A stretch of 64,000 nt of DNA from the NCBI GenBank assembly GCA_902801165.1, contig CADCHI010000005.1, positions 1-64,000 of the forward strand, written 5' to 3'. Below are positions 34,706 to 42,726 of this stretch, one piece after another. The notes beneath the pieces were generated by a model, which saw only the letters and a program-made list of their open reading frames with translations, did not search any database and had not been told where the DNA came from. The translations under genes were made by a program, and so were the position numbers. Position 1 is the stretch's first letter; each line of letters starts with the position of its first letter. This DNA is from an uncultured Eubacteriales bacterium. Lineage in GTDB: Bacteria > Bacillota > Clostridia > Christensenellales > Aristaeellaceae.

Positions 34706-34734
34706 ATTGTAATGCATTTGACCGATCTTTACAA
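34706..34734 (-). promoter_or_regulatory. Promoter facing the broken permease
   Basis: TTGTAA (34734-34729), 17 bases, TACAAT (34711-34706). It still looks intact although the gene is not. Confidence 0.6.
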
Positions 34735-34845
34735 TACCTGCCGAAAAAAACGTCGGGAAGACATGCTCGAAAAACCCCTCGGTACCGTGGAATCCGGCTC
34801 GCACTTTCCCGCCATCCCTGCCCCCCGGGCGCCGGCAATTTCCCC

Positions 34846-34873
34846 TTGCGCGGCGGACTGCGAATGGTATAAT
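34846..34873 (+). promoter_or_regulatory. Promoter of the DUF5131 gene
   Basis: TTGCGC (34846-34851) and TATAAT (34868-34873), spacing 16, about 65 bases upstream of the TTG start. Confidence 0.6.
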
Positions 34874-34937
34874 ATCAGTGATGGATCACGGTCAACCGAC
34901 CTCCCGAATTCCCCGGGTTGCGCGAAAGGAGACGGCA

Positions 34938-35813
34938 TTGCACGACATCTGGAATCCCTGGCACGGCTGCGTGAAGTGCAGCGAGGGCTGCCAAAACTGC
35001 TATATGTACTTTCTCGACGGCCTTCGGGACAGGGACGGCGGCGAGATCTACCGCACGAAGGCCGGGTTTCGCTATCCCCTGTCGAAGGACAGGAACGGGC
35101 GCTACCGGGTGCAGAGCGGCGAAATGCTGCGGGTCTGCATGACCTCCGACTTCTTCCTCGAGGAGGCCGACCCCTGGCGCGCCGAGGCCTGGGACATCAT
35201 CCGCCTGCGGAGCGACGTCAAGTTCTTCCTGCTGACCAAGCGCCCCCAGCGGGTGGCGGACTGCCTGCCGCCGGACTGGGGCGACGGCTGGGAAAACGTG
35301 ATGTTCAACGTCACCTGTGAAAACCAGCGCCGCGCCGACGAGCGCATCCCCCTGCTGCTTTCCCTGCCCTTCAAGCACAAGGGCATCATGTGCGCGCCCT
35401 ACATCGGCCCGGTGAGCATCGCCCGGTATCTGCCGGAGGGCCAGATCGAGCAGGTGCTCTGCGACGGCGAGAACTACGGCGGTGCGCGGCCTTGCCACTA
35501 CGAGTGGGTGAAGGCGCTGCACGACGAGTGCGTCCGCTGCGACGTGACCTTTGTGTTCTGCGGCACCGGGCGGCGCTTCGTGAAGGACGGCAAGCTGTAC
35601 CGGATCGAGGGCAACGACACCCAGACCCGGCAGGCCTACCTCTCGGGCCTCAACCACAAGGGCCGGCCCATCGAATTCGACCTCCGGGACACCCTGGGCC
35701 TGCCCATTCCAAAGGGGGAGCTCTATGTGCCCCGCTTTCGGAAGCGCTGCGAGGCGTGCGGCATGCGCCTGGCCTGCAACGGCTGCTCGAACTGCGGGAG
35801 GTGCCGGGAATGA
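34938..35813 (+). CDS. DUF5131 (phage Gp37/Gp68-like) protein
   Basis: 291 residues. The start is a TTG at 34938, chosen because AGGAGA lies 4-5 bases upstream and the next residues, HDIWNPWHGC, are where family members begin. CSEGCQNCY near the N-terminus is a radical-SAM-like cysteine cluster, and the C-terminus has a second cysteine-rich cluster (CEACGMRLACNGCSNCGRC). The family is common in phages and bacteria, with no proven reaction. Here it is a single chromosomal gene between promoter and terminator, with no phage neighbours. Confidence 0.85.
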   Translation: MHDIWNPWHGCVKCSEGCQNCYMYFLDGLRDRDGGEIYRTKAGFRYPLSKDRNGRYRVQSGEMLRVCMTSDFFLEEADPWRAEAWDIIRLRSDVKFFLLTKRPQRVADCLPPDWGDGWENVMFNVTCENQRRADERIPLLLSLPFKHKGIMCAPYIGPVSIARYLPEGQIEQVLCDGENYGGARPCHYEWVKALHDECVRCDVTFVFCGTGRRFVKDGKLYRIEGNDTQTRQAYLSGLNHKGRPIEFDLRDTLGLPIPKGELYVPRFRKRCEACGMRLACNGCSNCGRCRE

Positions 35814-35949
35814 AGCTTCCCGGCGCCTCAGGATGTTGACAAGGTCAACAGACTGGAGGCCGCTGAAAAAGCCACGGCGCTTCCCGCATGCCCGGCCGGT
35901 CCGGCTGTGGATATGGCGTCCGGCCGACGCGCCTCCCTGCCGTTTTTTT

Positions 35950-35972
35950 CGCCGCGAGCGGCGCTTTTTTTT
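35950..35972 (+). terminator. Terminator downstream of the DUF5131 gene
   Basis: Arms CGCCG (35950-35954) and CGGCG (35959-35963) with loop CGAG, then a run of eight T. Confidence 0.8.
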
Positions 35973-35993
35973 GAGCAATTTTGCGTCAAAACC

Positions 35994-36022
35994 TTGAAAA
36001 ACGTGAATAATTAAGGTATTCT
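35994..36022 (+). promoter_or_regulatory. Promoter of the 5'-nucleotidase gene
   Basis: TTGAAA (35994-35999), 17-base spacer, TATTCT (36017-36022), about 45 bases before the ATG. Confidence 0.65.
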
Positions 36023-36066
36023 ATAAGTGGTACATTGTACTAATATTATGTACAGGAGTGATTCAC

Positions 36067-37770
36067 ATGAACAAGAGGTTGTTTGCCCTGATCATGGCGC
36101 TGGCCCTGGCCTTCACCATGAGCGCGACCGCGTTCGCAGACTATTACACCGGTCTGGTTCCCGCGGTCAAGACCATTCCCGCTGACTTCACTGGCAAGAC
36201 GATCATCCTGCACTCCAACGACGTACACGGCGCAATCGACGGCTACGCCTACATCGCCGCGCTGCGCGACAAATTCCTGAGCATGGGCGCCACGGACGTC
36301 ATCCTGGCGGATGCCGGCGACTTCAGCCAGGGCACCATCTATGTGAGCACCAACAAGGGTGAGACCGCCATCACCATGATGAACGCCGCCATGTACGACG
36401 TGGTCACCCTGGGCAACCACGAGTTCGACTTCGGCTATGCGCAGCTGGTGCAGAACCTGGAGAAAGCCACGTTCACCACCCTGTGCTGTAACGTGTACCT
36501 GGATGAGACCGGCGAGACCATCCTGCCCGGCTGGTCCCTGTATGAAACCTCCACTGGCCTGAAGATCGGCTTCGTCGGCATCGAGACCCCCGAGACCGCC
36601 ACCAAGGTCAACCCGGGCCTGATCACCGAGATCAGCTTCTCCGCCTTTGACGACCTGTACGCCGCGGCCCAGAAGGCCGTGGACGAGGTCCGCGCCGAGG
36701 AGCCCGACCTGGTCGTCGCCCTGGCGCACCTGGGCGTGGACGCCGAGTCCGCCGCCAATGGCTATCGCTCCATTGACCTGCTGGACAAGGTCACCGGCAT
36801 TGACTTCGTGATCGACGGCCACTCCCACACCGTGATGACCGGCGCCGAGGCCGGCCAGCCCGTGCAGTCCACCGGCACCAAGTTCGCCAACATCGGCGTC
36901 GTCGTGATCGACAACGAGACCAAGGCCATCGAGGACAACTTCCTGCTCGCCACCGCCAACCTGGCCAAGGACGAGGAAGTCGCCGCCGCGGCCGAGGAGA
37001 TCATGACCGCTGTCGACGAGGTATACAACACCGCCTTCGCCACCACCGAGGTGCTGCTGAACGGCGAAAAGGCCCCCGGCAACCGCACCGAGGAGACCAA
37101 CCTGGGCGACCTGATCACCGATGCCATGGTGTGGAGCGTCGTCAAGGAAGGCGGCATCGAGCAGGTTGAGCCCAACCAGGTGGTCGGCATCACCAACGGC
37201 GGCGGCATCCGCGCCACCATCGAGGCCGGCGACATCACCATGAAGGACATCAACACCGTGCTGCCCTTCGGCAACACCGTCGCCGTGATCTACGTCACCG
37301 GCGAGGAGCTGCTGGAGGCGCTGGAGGCGTCCACCTTCTCCACCCCCGAGGCCATCGGCGGCTATCCGCAGACCAGCGGCATCGAGTGGGTCCTGGACAC
37401 CACCATCCCCTATGACCAGGGCGACGTGTACACCCTGAACGGCAAGGAGTCCTCCTACTTCGCGCCCGCTTCCATCCAGCGCGTGACCATCAACGCCATC
37501 AACGGCGAAGCCTTTGATCCCGCCGCCACCTATGCGGTCGTGACCAACAACTTCTGCGCTGCCGGCGGCGACACCTACAACGTGTTCAACCGCGCCTACA
37601 GCGAAGGCTCCGGCTTCGACACCGGCATCCCGATGGACGAGGCCGTCGTGGCCTACATCACCGACGAGCTGGGCGGCACCATCACCGCCGAGATGTACGG
37701 CGAGCCCCACGGCTTCGCCACCCAGGTCCTCGCCGAGGCGACCGAGGAAGAGGTCGAGCCCGCGGCCTAA
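36067..37770 (+). CDS. Exported 5'-nucleotidase/metallophosphatase (UshA-like)
   Basis: 567 residues. Signal peptide about 1-24 (ending TAFA), then the dinuclear metallophosphatase domain (LHSNDVHGAIDG, DAGDFSQG, GNHEFDFGY, GHSHT) and the 5'-nucleotidase C-terminal domain (TNGGGIRATIEAGDIT, PFGNTVAVIYVTG). It should hydrolyse extracellular nucleotides to release phosphate and nucleosides. There is no lipobox, LPXTG or C-terminal membrane anchor, so it is probably released or loosely held. AGGAG precedes the ATG at 36067. Confidence 0.93.
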   Translation: MNKRLFALIMALALAFTMSATAFADYYTGLVPAVKTIPADFTGKTIILHSNDVHGAIDGYAYIAALRDKFLSMGATDVILADAGDFSQGTIYVSTNKGETAITMMNAAMYDVVTLGNHEFDFGYAQLVQNLEKATFTTLCCNVYLDETGETILPGWSLYETSTGLKIGFVGIETPETATKVNPGLITEISFSAFDDLYAAAQKAVDEVRAEEPDLVVALAHLGVDAESAANGYRSIDLLDKVTGIDFVIDGHSHTVMTGAEAGQPVQSTGTKFANIGVVVIDNETKAIEDNFLLATANLAKDEEVAAAAEEIMTAVDEVYNTAFATTEVLLNGEKAPGNRTEETNLGDLITDAMVWSVVKEGGIEQVEPNQVVGITNGGGIRATIEAGDITMKDINTVLPFGNTVAVIYVTGEELLEALEASTFSTPEAIGGYPQTSGIEWVLDTTIPYDQGDVYTLNGKESSYFAPASIQRVTINAINGEAFDPAATYAVVTNNFCAAGGDTYNVFNRAYSEGSGFDTGIPMDEAVVAYITDELGGTITAEMYGEPHGFATQVLAEATEEEVEPAA

Positions 37771-37794
37771 TTGATTAGCCCCACCCGACGACAG

Positions 37795-37832
37795 CGCCGG
37801 CGGATTCCAATGGAATCCGCCGGCGGTTTTTC
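37795..37832 (+). terminator. Terminator of the 5'-nucleotidase gene
   Basis: 14-bp arms, CGCCGGCGGATTCC (37795-37808) and GGAATCCGCCGGCG (37812-37825), loop AAT, then TTTTTCT. Confidence 0.92.
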
Positions 37833-37863
37833 TGCCTGCTGTACCGATGTTCTGCGACAACTC

Positions 37864-38490
37864 TCAGAATTCCGGCGCGTAGCTCTGCGGCGCGTCCTCC
37901 CACACGGCGCGGCGCACCTTGAAGTCCGTCACCGCCACCCGGGTGCAGTAGGCCTCGAAGCCCACCCTGCCGTACCTGTCCTGGTCGATGGGGTCCGGGT
38001 CGGTGGCCTCGATGGCCAGCTTGCCGTTCACGATGACGAACACGTGCCCGCCGATGCTGCCGCACTGCATGTGGTAGACCTTGTCCGGGCTGAAATCCAG
38101 CAGCTTCGTGCCGCAGTTCAGCTTGTACTCCGGGCTCTTTTCAAAGCCGATCTTGCCGTCCCACCAGCCGCCGATGCCGGCCACGTAGGCCAAGGCGCGG
38201 GTGTTGGTCGCCTCGTCCCAGCTGCCGGACCACATGCAGTTGATGTCATGGGTGCAGGGCTTAAGCACCTTGGCGTAGAAATCCAGGCATACCGGGCCGA
38301 AGAAGCTCTGCTTCATGATCGCCATGGAGGCAAAGTTCCTGCGGCTCTCCCCGATCAGCCAGCCATGCTCCACGCGCCAGTCGCCGTCCCGTACCTCGAA
38401 ATTCCCCTCGAAGCTCTCCCGGGTAAAGGGCTCGTCGTAGAGCACCGGCATGCTGTCCGGGTCGATCCTCTTGTGCATCAGCTGTATCAT
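37864..38490 (-). CDS. Concanavalin A-like (DUF1961-type) protein
   Basis: 208 residues without signal peptide. The pattern FEGNFEVRDGDWRVEHGWLIGES followed by many Trp/Gly beta-strand segments (INCMWSGSWDE, IGGWWDGKIGFEKSP) and a C-terminal YGRVGFEAYCTRVAVTDFKVRR is that of jelly-roll carbohydrate-binding proteins related to DUF1961. AGGAGG lies upstream of the ATG. It may bind or process a glycan-derived oligosaccharide. The family call is moderate and no catalytic residue can be assigned. Confidence 0.6.
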   Translation of the reverse strand: MIQLMHKRIDPDSMPVLYDEPFTRESFEGNFEVRDGDWRVEHGWLIGESRRNFASMAIMKQSFFGPVCLDFYAKVLKPCTHDINCMWSGSWDEATNTRALAYVAGIGGWWDGKIGFEKSPEYKLNCGTKLLDFSPDKVYHMQCGSIGGHVFVIVNGKLAIEATDPDPIDQDRYGRVGFEAYCTRVAVTDFKVRRAVWEDAPQSYAPEF

Positions 38491-38558
38491 TCCATCGCCC
38501 CTCCTCCGCGGTTCCTGCGTATTCTTTCATATTGACCAAAAGCTCTGCCTGCCGTATC

Positions 38559-39002
38559 TCACCGCTGGAGCCGTATGCGTCGACGCTCCAGGGCCGCGGC
38601 GTACTCCCGCTTCTCCGCGTCGGTCTGCGGCACGAAGGGCGGCACCTCGGCGGGCCTGTCGTTGTCGTCCAGGGCCACGAACACCACGTAGGCCCGGTTG
38701 ACCCGCTCCCGGGTCCCGTCCAGCTTCTCCACGTAGCTGTCCACCCGCACCTCCAGGGAGGTCCTGCCCGTCCAGGTGACCACCGCCTCCTGCACCACGG
38801 TGTCGTTCAGGAACGCCGGGTTCAGGAAGTTCAGGTTGTCCACGCACACGGTGGTCACGGCCCGGTGGGTGTACCGCCGCGCCGCCACCGCGCCGACAAT
38901 GTCGATCCAGGCCATGATCTGCCCGCCGAACAGGCGGGGCTTCTTGTAGCCGTTGCAGTGCTGGGGCAGCACGATCTGTACGCTGGTGGTCATGTCCGCC
39001 AT
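38559..39002 (-). CDS. Acyl-CoA thioesterase, hotdog fold (YciA-like)
   Basis: 147 residues. LFGGQIMAWIDIVGAVAARRY carries the catalytic Asp of the hotdog acyl-CoA thioesterase group; VTTVCVDNLNFLNPAFLND and the YVVFVALDDNDRP strand are also typical. It hydrolyses acyl-CoA to free acid and CoA in the cytoplasm. It lies upstream of the lectin-like gene on the same strand with about 70 bases between, so the two may share a transcript. Confidence 0.9.
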   Translation of the reverse strand: MADMTTSVQIVLPQHCNGYKKPRLFGGQIMAWIDIVGAVAARRYTHRAVTTVCVDNLNFLNPAFLNDTVVQEAVVTWTGRTSLEVRVDSYVEKLDGTRERVNRAYVVFVALDDNDRPAEVPPFVPQTDAEKREYAAALERRRIRLQR

Positions 39003-39185
39003 ATCTCTCCCTCCGCTCGCCGCGGCGCGCCGCCGGGCCTCGCGGGCATCACCCGTCCGCCGCCCTGCCGCGCCGCCTTCTTTTCATCATTTTACCATAC
39101 AATAACCCGCCGGTCAAATTTCAATGTCGCATTCCCTTCCCGCTACAATTAACCGTATTCAATGAAAACAATAACACTTTCTACG

Positions 39186-39214
39186 TTGTCAATGGTGTAC
39201 CAGTATGATAACAT
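39186..39214 (+). promoter_or_regulatory. Promoter of the Na/Pi cotransporter gene
   Basis: TTGTCA (39186-39191), 17 bases, TAACAT (39209-39214), about 48 bases upstream of the ATG. Confidence 0.6.
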
Positions 39215-39261
39215 TCGCTTGGAACAACTAAATAAATCATTATGATGAATGGAATGAAACG

Positions 39262-41109
39262 ATGAGCATATTCAATATCATCACGCTGTTCGGCGGCCTT
39301 GCCATGTTCCTCTACGGCATGCGCATGATGGGCGACGGCCTGAAGGAGAGCTCCTCCGGCGCGTTGAAGAGCGTCATGCAGCGGGTCACCGGCACGCCGG
39401 TCAAGGCCTTCCTGCTGGGGCTGGTCATGACGGCGGTCATACAGTCCTCCACGGCGACCATCGTCATCACCTCCGGCCTGGTGGGCGCGGGCATCATCTC
39501 GCTGCACCAGTCCCTGGGCATCATCATCGGCGCGAACGTCGGCACCACCGTCACAGGCCAGATCATCCGCCTGCTGGACCTGAACACCTCGGGGACCTCG
39601 TTCCTCCAGTTCTTCAAGCCCTCCACCCTCGCCCCGCTGACGCTGATCATCGGCATCGTGCTGATCATGACCCACAAGATCCGCGGCGGCGAAAAGGTCG
39701 GCCGCATACTGATCGGCTTCGGCATACTGTTTTCCGGCCTTCTGAACATGACAGAGGCCGTCAGCACCCTCACGGAGACGGGCATCATCGAGACCCTGTT
39801 CTCCCAGCTGGGCGAAAACCCCGTGATCGGCTACCTGATCGGCGCCGGCGTGGCCTTCGTGCTGCAGAGCTCCTCGGCCACCATCGGCATATTGCAGGCG
39901 TTTTCCACCTCCGGCCAGCTCACCTTCAATGCCATCTACGCGGTGCTCGTGGGCATCTACCTGGGCGACTGCGTGACCACCGCCATCGTCTGCAACATCG
40001 GCGCGAAGCCGGATTCCAAGCGCGTCGGCGTGGTGAACATACTGTTCAACCTCAGCGAGACCGTGCTGATCCTGGTGTTCGTCAACCTGGCCCACCGGCT
40101 GGGGCTGCTGGACAAGCTGTGGAACAGCGTCGTCTACTCCGGCCACATCGCCAACACCAACACCGTATTCAACCTGACCTGCGCCATACTGATGCTGCCC
40201 ATGCTGGGCGTGTATGAGAAGCTGAGCCGCAAGCTGGTCAAGGACGAGCCCGCGCCCCAGAAGAGCAGCGAGGAGCTCGCCGAGCTGGGCAAGCTGGACG
40301 TGCTGAACCCCGTGTTCATGAGCACCCCGGCCCTGGCCCTGAACAGCTGCTATGACGTGCTGCTGGAGATGTTCCACCTGTCCGACACCAACATCCGCCG
40401 TTCCTTCGACGTGATCAGGCAGTTTGACGCCGGGACCATCGACAAGGTCCGCGCGGACGAGGAGGTCATCGACCTGATGGCCGACCGGGTCAGCAACTAC
40501 CTGGTCCAGCTGTCCGCCCACCTGACCGCGGAGCGGGAGGTGGAGATCATGAACCACTACTACTCCGCCATCACCGAGTTCGAGCGCCTGGGCGACCACG
40601 CCATGAACATCGCCGAGTGCGCCGAGAAGATGCACAAGGCCGACCGCAGCTTTTCCGAGTACGCCCTGCGCGAGCTGTCGGTGCTGCGCGGGCTGATCGA
40701 GCGGATCCTGGAGTGCACCGGCAAGGCCTTCAAGGAGTGCGACATCGCCTCTGCCCAGCACATCGAGCCGCTGGAGGAGGTCGTGGACGACATGGTGAAC
40801 GCGCTGCGCGAAAACCACTTGGCGCGCCTGCGCCAGCGCCAGTGCTCCATCCTGGCGGGCACCGAATTCCTGAACCTGCTCTCCGACATCGAGCGCATTT
40901 CCGACGTCTGCTCCAACATGGGCGTCGCCACCATCGCGAGGGTGCGCCCGGAGCTGAAGCACCAGATCCACGACTACGTCTCCGAGCTCCACGCCGGCAA
41001 GGACGAGTCCTTCAACCGGGAATACCGGAAGGCCCACGACCACTACTTCACCCTGCTGAACAGCGAGGCGCAGGCGGAAGCAGCCCCCGAGGCGATCCCC
41101 GAGGCATAA
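39262..41109 (+). CDS. Na+/phosphate cotransporter family protein with PhoU domain
   Basis: 615 residues. Two inverted Na_Pi_cotrans repeats carry the QSS motifs (IQSSTATIVITSGLVGAG and LQSSSATIGILQAF), followed by a helical PhoU-like domain from about 350 to 590 (HYYSAITEFERLGDHAMNIAE). It should import or export phosphate coupled to sodium. The ribosome binding site is weak (GGAATGAAACG), and a seven-codon frame, ATG at 39242, ends in a TGA that overlaps this start codon. Confidence 0.92.
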   Translation: MSIFNIITLFGGLAMFLYGMRMMGDGLKESSSGALKSVMQRVTGTPVKAFLLGLVMTAVIQSSTATIVITSGLVGAGIISLHQSLGIIIGANVGTTVTGQIIRLLDLNTSGTSFLQFFKPSTLAPLTLIIGIVLIMTHKIRGGEKVGRILIGFGILFSGLLNMTEAVSTLTETGIIETLFSQLGENPVIGYLIGAGVAFVLQSSSATIGILQAFSTSGQLTFNAIYAVLVGIYLGDCVTTAIVCNIGAKPDSKRVGVVNILFNLSETVLILVFVNLAHRLGLLDKLWNSVVYSGHIANTNTVFNLTCAILMLPMLGVYEKLSRKLVKDEPAPQKSSEELAELGKLDVLNPVFMSTPALALNSCYDVLLEMFHLSDTNIRRSFDVIRQFDAGTIDKVRADEEVIDLMADRVSNYLVQLSAHLTAEREVEIMNHYYSAITEFERLGDHAMNIAECAEKMHKADRSFSEYALRELSVLRGLIERILECTGKAFKECDIASAQHIEPLEEVVDDMVNALRENHLARLRQRQCSILAGTEFLNLLSDIERISDVCSNMGVATIARVRPELKHQIHDYVSELHAGKDESFNREYRKAHDHYFTLLNSEAQAEAAPEAIPEA

Positions 41110-41116
41110 TCTAAGT

Positions 41117-41191
41117 GCCGGCCCGATGCGGCCGGCGCTTCAATTATCCCCAAAACGCGTTGACGCGCGGCACCAGATGGTGCCGCGCGTC
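41117..41191. terminator. Double hairpin terminator between convergent genes
   Basis: First a GCCGGC stem near 41117-41135, then perfect 13-bp arms GACGCGCGGCACC (41162-41174) and GGTGCCGCGCGTC (41179-41191), loop AGAT, flanked by AATTATT. It ends both the cotransporter gene and the ribosomal protein operon. Confidence 0.88.
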
Positions 41192-41214
41192 AATTATTGC
41201 GCCTATGGCTTATA

Positions 41215-41574
41215 TTACTTTTCCAGCGCAGCCTTGGCCTTCTCCGCCAGCACCGCGAACGCGGCGGGATCGGAGATCGCCAGCTCGGACAGCATCTTGC
41301 GGTTGATGTCGATGCCGGCAACCTTCAGGCCGTTGATCAGCTTGGAGTAGCTCAGGCCGTTGATGCGGGCCGCCGCGTTGATGCGGGCGATCCACAGGCG
41401 ACGGAAGTCGCGCTTCTTCAGCTTGCGGCCGATGTAGGCGTAGCGCAGAGAACGGCGAACCTGTTCGCTGGCCGCGCGATACTGCTTGCCCTTCGCGCCA
41501 AAGTAACCCTTGGCGAGCTTCATTACCTTACGCTTTTTCTTCTGTGCGTTGACAGCACGCTTGATCCTTGCCAT
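41215..41574 (-). CDS. rplT: 50S ribosomal protein L20
   Basis: 119 residues, full length, beginning [20 protein letters not shown] and containing [18 protein letters not shown]. It binds 23S rRNA early in 50S assembly and in Bacillota represses its own operon through the infC leader. GGAGG precedes the ATG. It is the last gene of infC-rpmI-rplT. Confidence 0.98.
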   Translation of the reverse strand: MARIKRAVNAQKKKRKVMKLAKGYFGAKGKQYRAASEQVRRSLRYAYIGRKLKKRDFRRLWIARINAAARINGLSYSKLINGLKVAGIDINRKMLSELAISDPAAFAVLAEKAKAALEK

Positions 41575-41589
41575 TGTTGATTCGCCTCC

Positions 41590-41787
41590 TTACTTGTACG
41601 GAATCAGTTTCTTCATGGTCTTGCCTTCCGTGGTGGTCAGATAGGCAGCCTTGCGCAGGTTACGGGTACGCTTGGTGGGCTTCTTGGTCAGGATGTGACG
41701 CTTGAAAGCCTGGGCATGCTTGATCTTGCCGCCCTTGGTGAGATTAAAACGCTTTGCGGCGCCCTTATGCGTCTTCTGTTTGGGCAT
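41590..41787 (-). CDS. rpmI: 50S ribosomal protein L35
   Basis: 65 residues, [20 protein letters not shown] followed by a basic tail, the standard L35 length. GAGGAGG lies upstream of the ATG. It is located between infC and rplT, as in most Bacillota. Confidence 0.98.
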   Translation of the reverse strand: MPKQKTHKGAAKRFNLTKGGKIKHAQAFKRHILTKKPTKRTRNLRKAAYLTTTEGKTMKKLIPYK

Positions 41788-41819
41788 GGGATTTTCCTCC
41801 TCTCGTTGATCAGTTGTGG

Positions 41820-42332
41820 TCAGTCGGATGCTCTCGGAGAGATGAACATGGACATGTTGCGGCCCTCGATCTGGGGCGCCTTGTCCACGGTGCCATACTC
41901 CTTGATCCTATCGGCAAACTCATTCATGACCTGACGGCCAATTTCGGAGTGCGTGATCTGGCGTCCGCGGAAGCGGATCGTCACCTTCACCTTGTTGCCT
42001 TCCTTCAGGAACTTGACGGCGTTCTTGAACTTCACGTCGATGTCATGGTCCTCGATGGTGGCGGAAAGGCGAACCTCTTTGACGGTAATGACCTTCTGAT
42101 TTTTGCGGAATTCGCGCTCTTTCTTGGACTGCTCGAAGCGATACTTGCCGTAGTCCATGAGCTTGCAAACCGGCGGACGAGCCTGCGGGGCGATCTTGAC
42201 AAGGTCAAGCTGGCGCTCCTCTGCCAGGGCCAGAGCGTCCCTGCTGGACATGACGCCCAGCTGTTCGCCGTTCTGATCCACAACGCGCACCTCGCGATCG
42301 CGGATCTCCTCGTTAATCATGAGATCGTTAAT
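41820..42332 (-). CDS. infC: Translation initiation factor IF-3
   Basis: 170 residues. I place the start at an AUU codon (42332-42330): AGGAGG (42347-42342) lies 9 bases upstream of it, while the first ATG is 12 bases further on and too far from that site. The protein then begins [18 protein letters not shown] as IF-3 should. AUU starts allow IF-3 to repress its own synthesis because it discriminates against non-standard start codons. Two domains (N-terminal to about 75; C-terminal with [17 protein letters not shown]) are complete. Confidence 0.95.
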   Translation of the reverse strand: MNDLMINEEIRDREVRVVDQNGEQLGVMSSRDALALAEERQLDLVKIAPQARPPVCKLMDYGKYRFEQSKKEREFRKNQKVITVKEVRLSATIEDHDIDVKFKNAVKFLKEGNKVKVTIRFRGRQITHSEIGRQVMNEFADRIKEYGTVDKAPQIEGRNMSMFISPRASD

Positions 42333-42478
42333 ACCGAAACACCTCCTAAATTGTTTGCCACATGAAAAAGAGCAGCGCATCGCGCCGCCCTTTCAAACCC
42401 CATGCCGGAGTCCTCTGTATGCCAGAAACCATTACAGCGTTAGCCGCAAGGTGAGAAGTCGGCGCTTCTGCTTACCTG
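42333..42478 (-). ncRNA. infC operon leader, L20-leader type
   Basis: The transcript from the promoter at 42512-42484 has about 145 bases before infC. It folds into several stems, including an attenuator-like hairpin (GCGGCGC and GCGCTGC on the minus strand, 42388-42372) followed by CTTTTTC. In Bacillota, L20 binds such leaders to stop transcription. Assigned from position and structure, not by a covariance model. Confidence 0.7.
42365..42388 (-). terminator. Attenuator hairpin in the infC leader
   Basis: 7-bp stem with one G-U pair, GCGCCGC (42382-42388) and GCAGCGC (42372-42378) in plus-strand letters, followed on the minus strand by CTTTTTC. Confidence 0.7.
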
Positions 42479-42483
42479 AATTA

Positions 42484-42512
42484 TTATAGCACGTCCCCCT
42501 CCCTCCGACAAG
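42484..42512 (-). promoter_or_regulatory. Promoter of infC-rpmI-rplT
   Basis: TTGTCG (42512-42507), 17 bases, TATAAT (42489-42484). Confidence 0.78.
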
Positions 42513-42600
42513 GGAAGGTTCTGTTAAATTAATCGCCTTCGCGCCGCTTCGCATCGCAGGTTTCCGGCGCGTCTTGCCATGCTGGCTGTTGCCCCGGCAA

Positions 42601-42726
42601 TTCCTTTTCCCTATTCCCTTTTCCCTATTCCCTTTTCCTATTCCCTTTTCCCTATTCCCTTTTCCCTATTCCCCGTTCCCCGGCATTCTGACTATTGCCT
42701 GTTGCCTCTTGCCTGTTGCCTCTTCC
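42601..42726. repeat. Long heptamer array with two unit types
   Basis: About ten 7-base units alternating TTCCCTA and TTCCCTT (one is 6 bases), then CATTCTGACT, then units TTGCCTG, TTGCCTC, TTGCCTG, TTGCCTC, TTCCCTA up to the stop codon of the zinc permease gene. The part CATTCTGACT(A/G)TTGCCTG is shared with 47902-47940. No gene lies in 42513-42726 apart from this array and the leader promoter. Confidence 0.9.

Larger units (their letters stand above)
34535..34937. other. Intergenic region upstream of the permease remnant and DUF5131 gene
   Basis: 403 bases with no gene. It holds two divergent promoters and a GC-rich stretch including the palindrome CGCGGAATTCCGCG; the leader of the broken permease would be about 165 bases. 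I do not recognise a riboswitch. Confidence 0.55.

Noticed and set aside
42601..42726. Heptamer array as a CRISPR
   Set aside because: Units are 7 bases with no unique spacers and no cas genes nearby.
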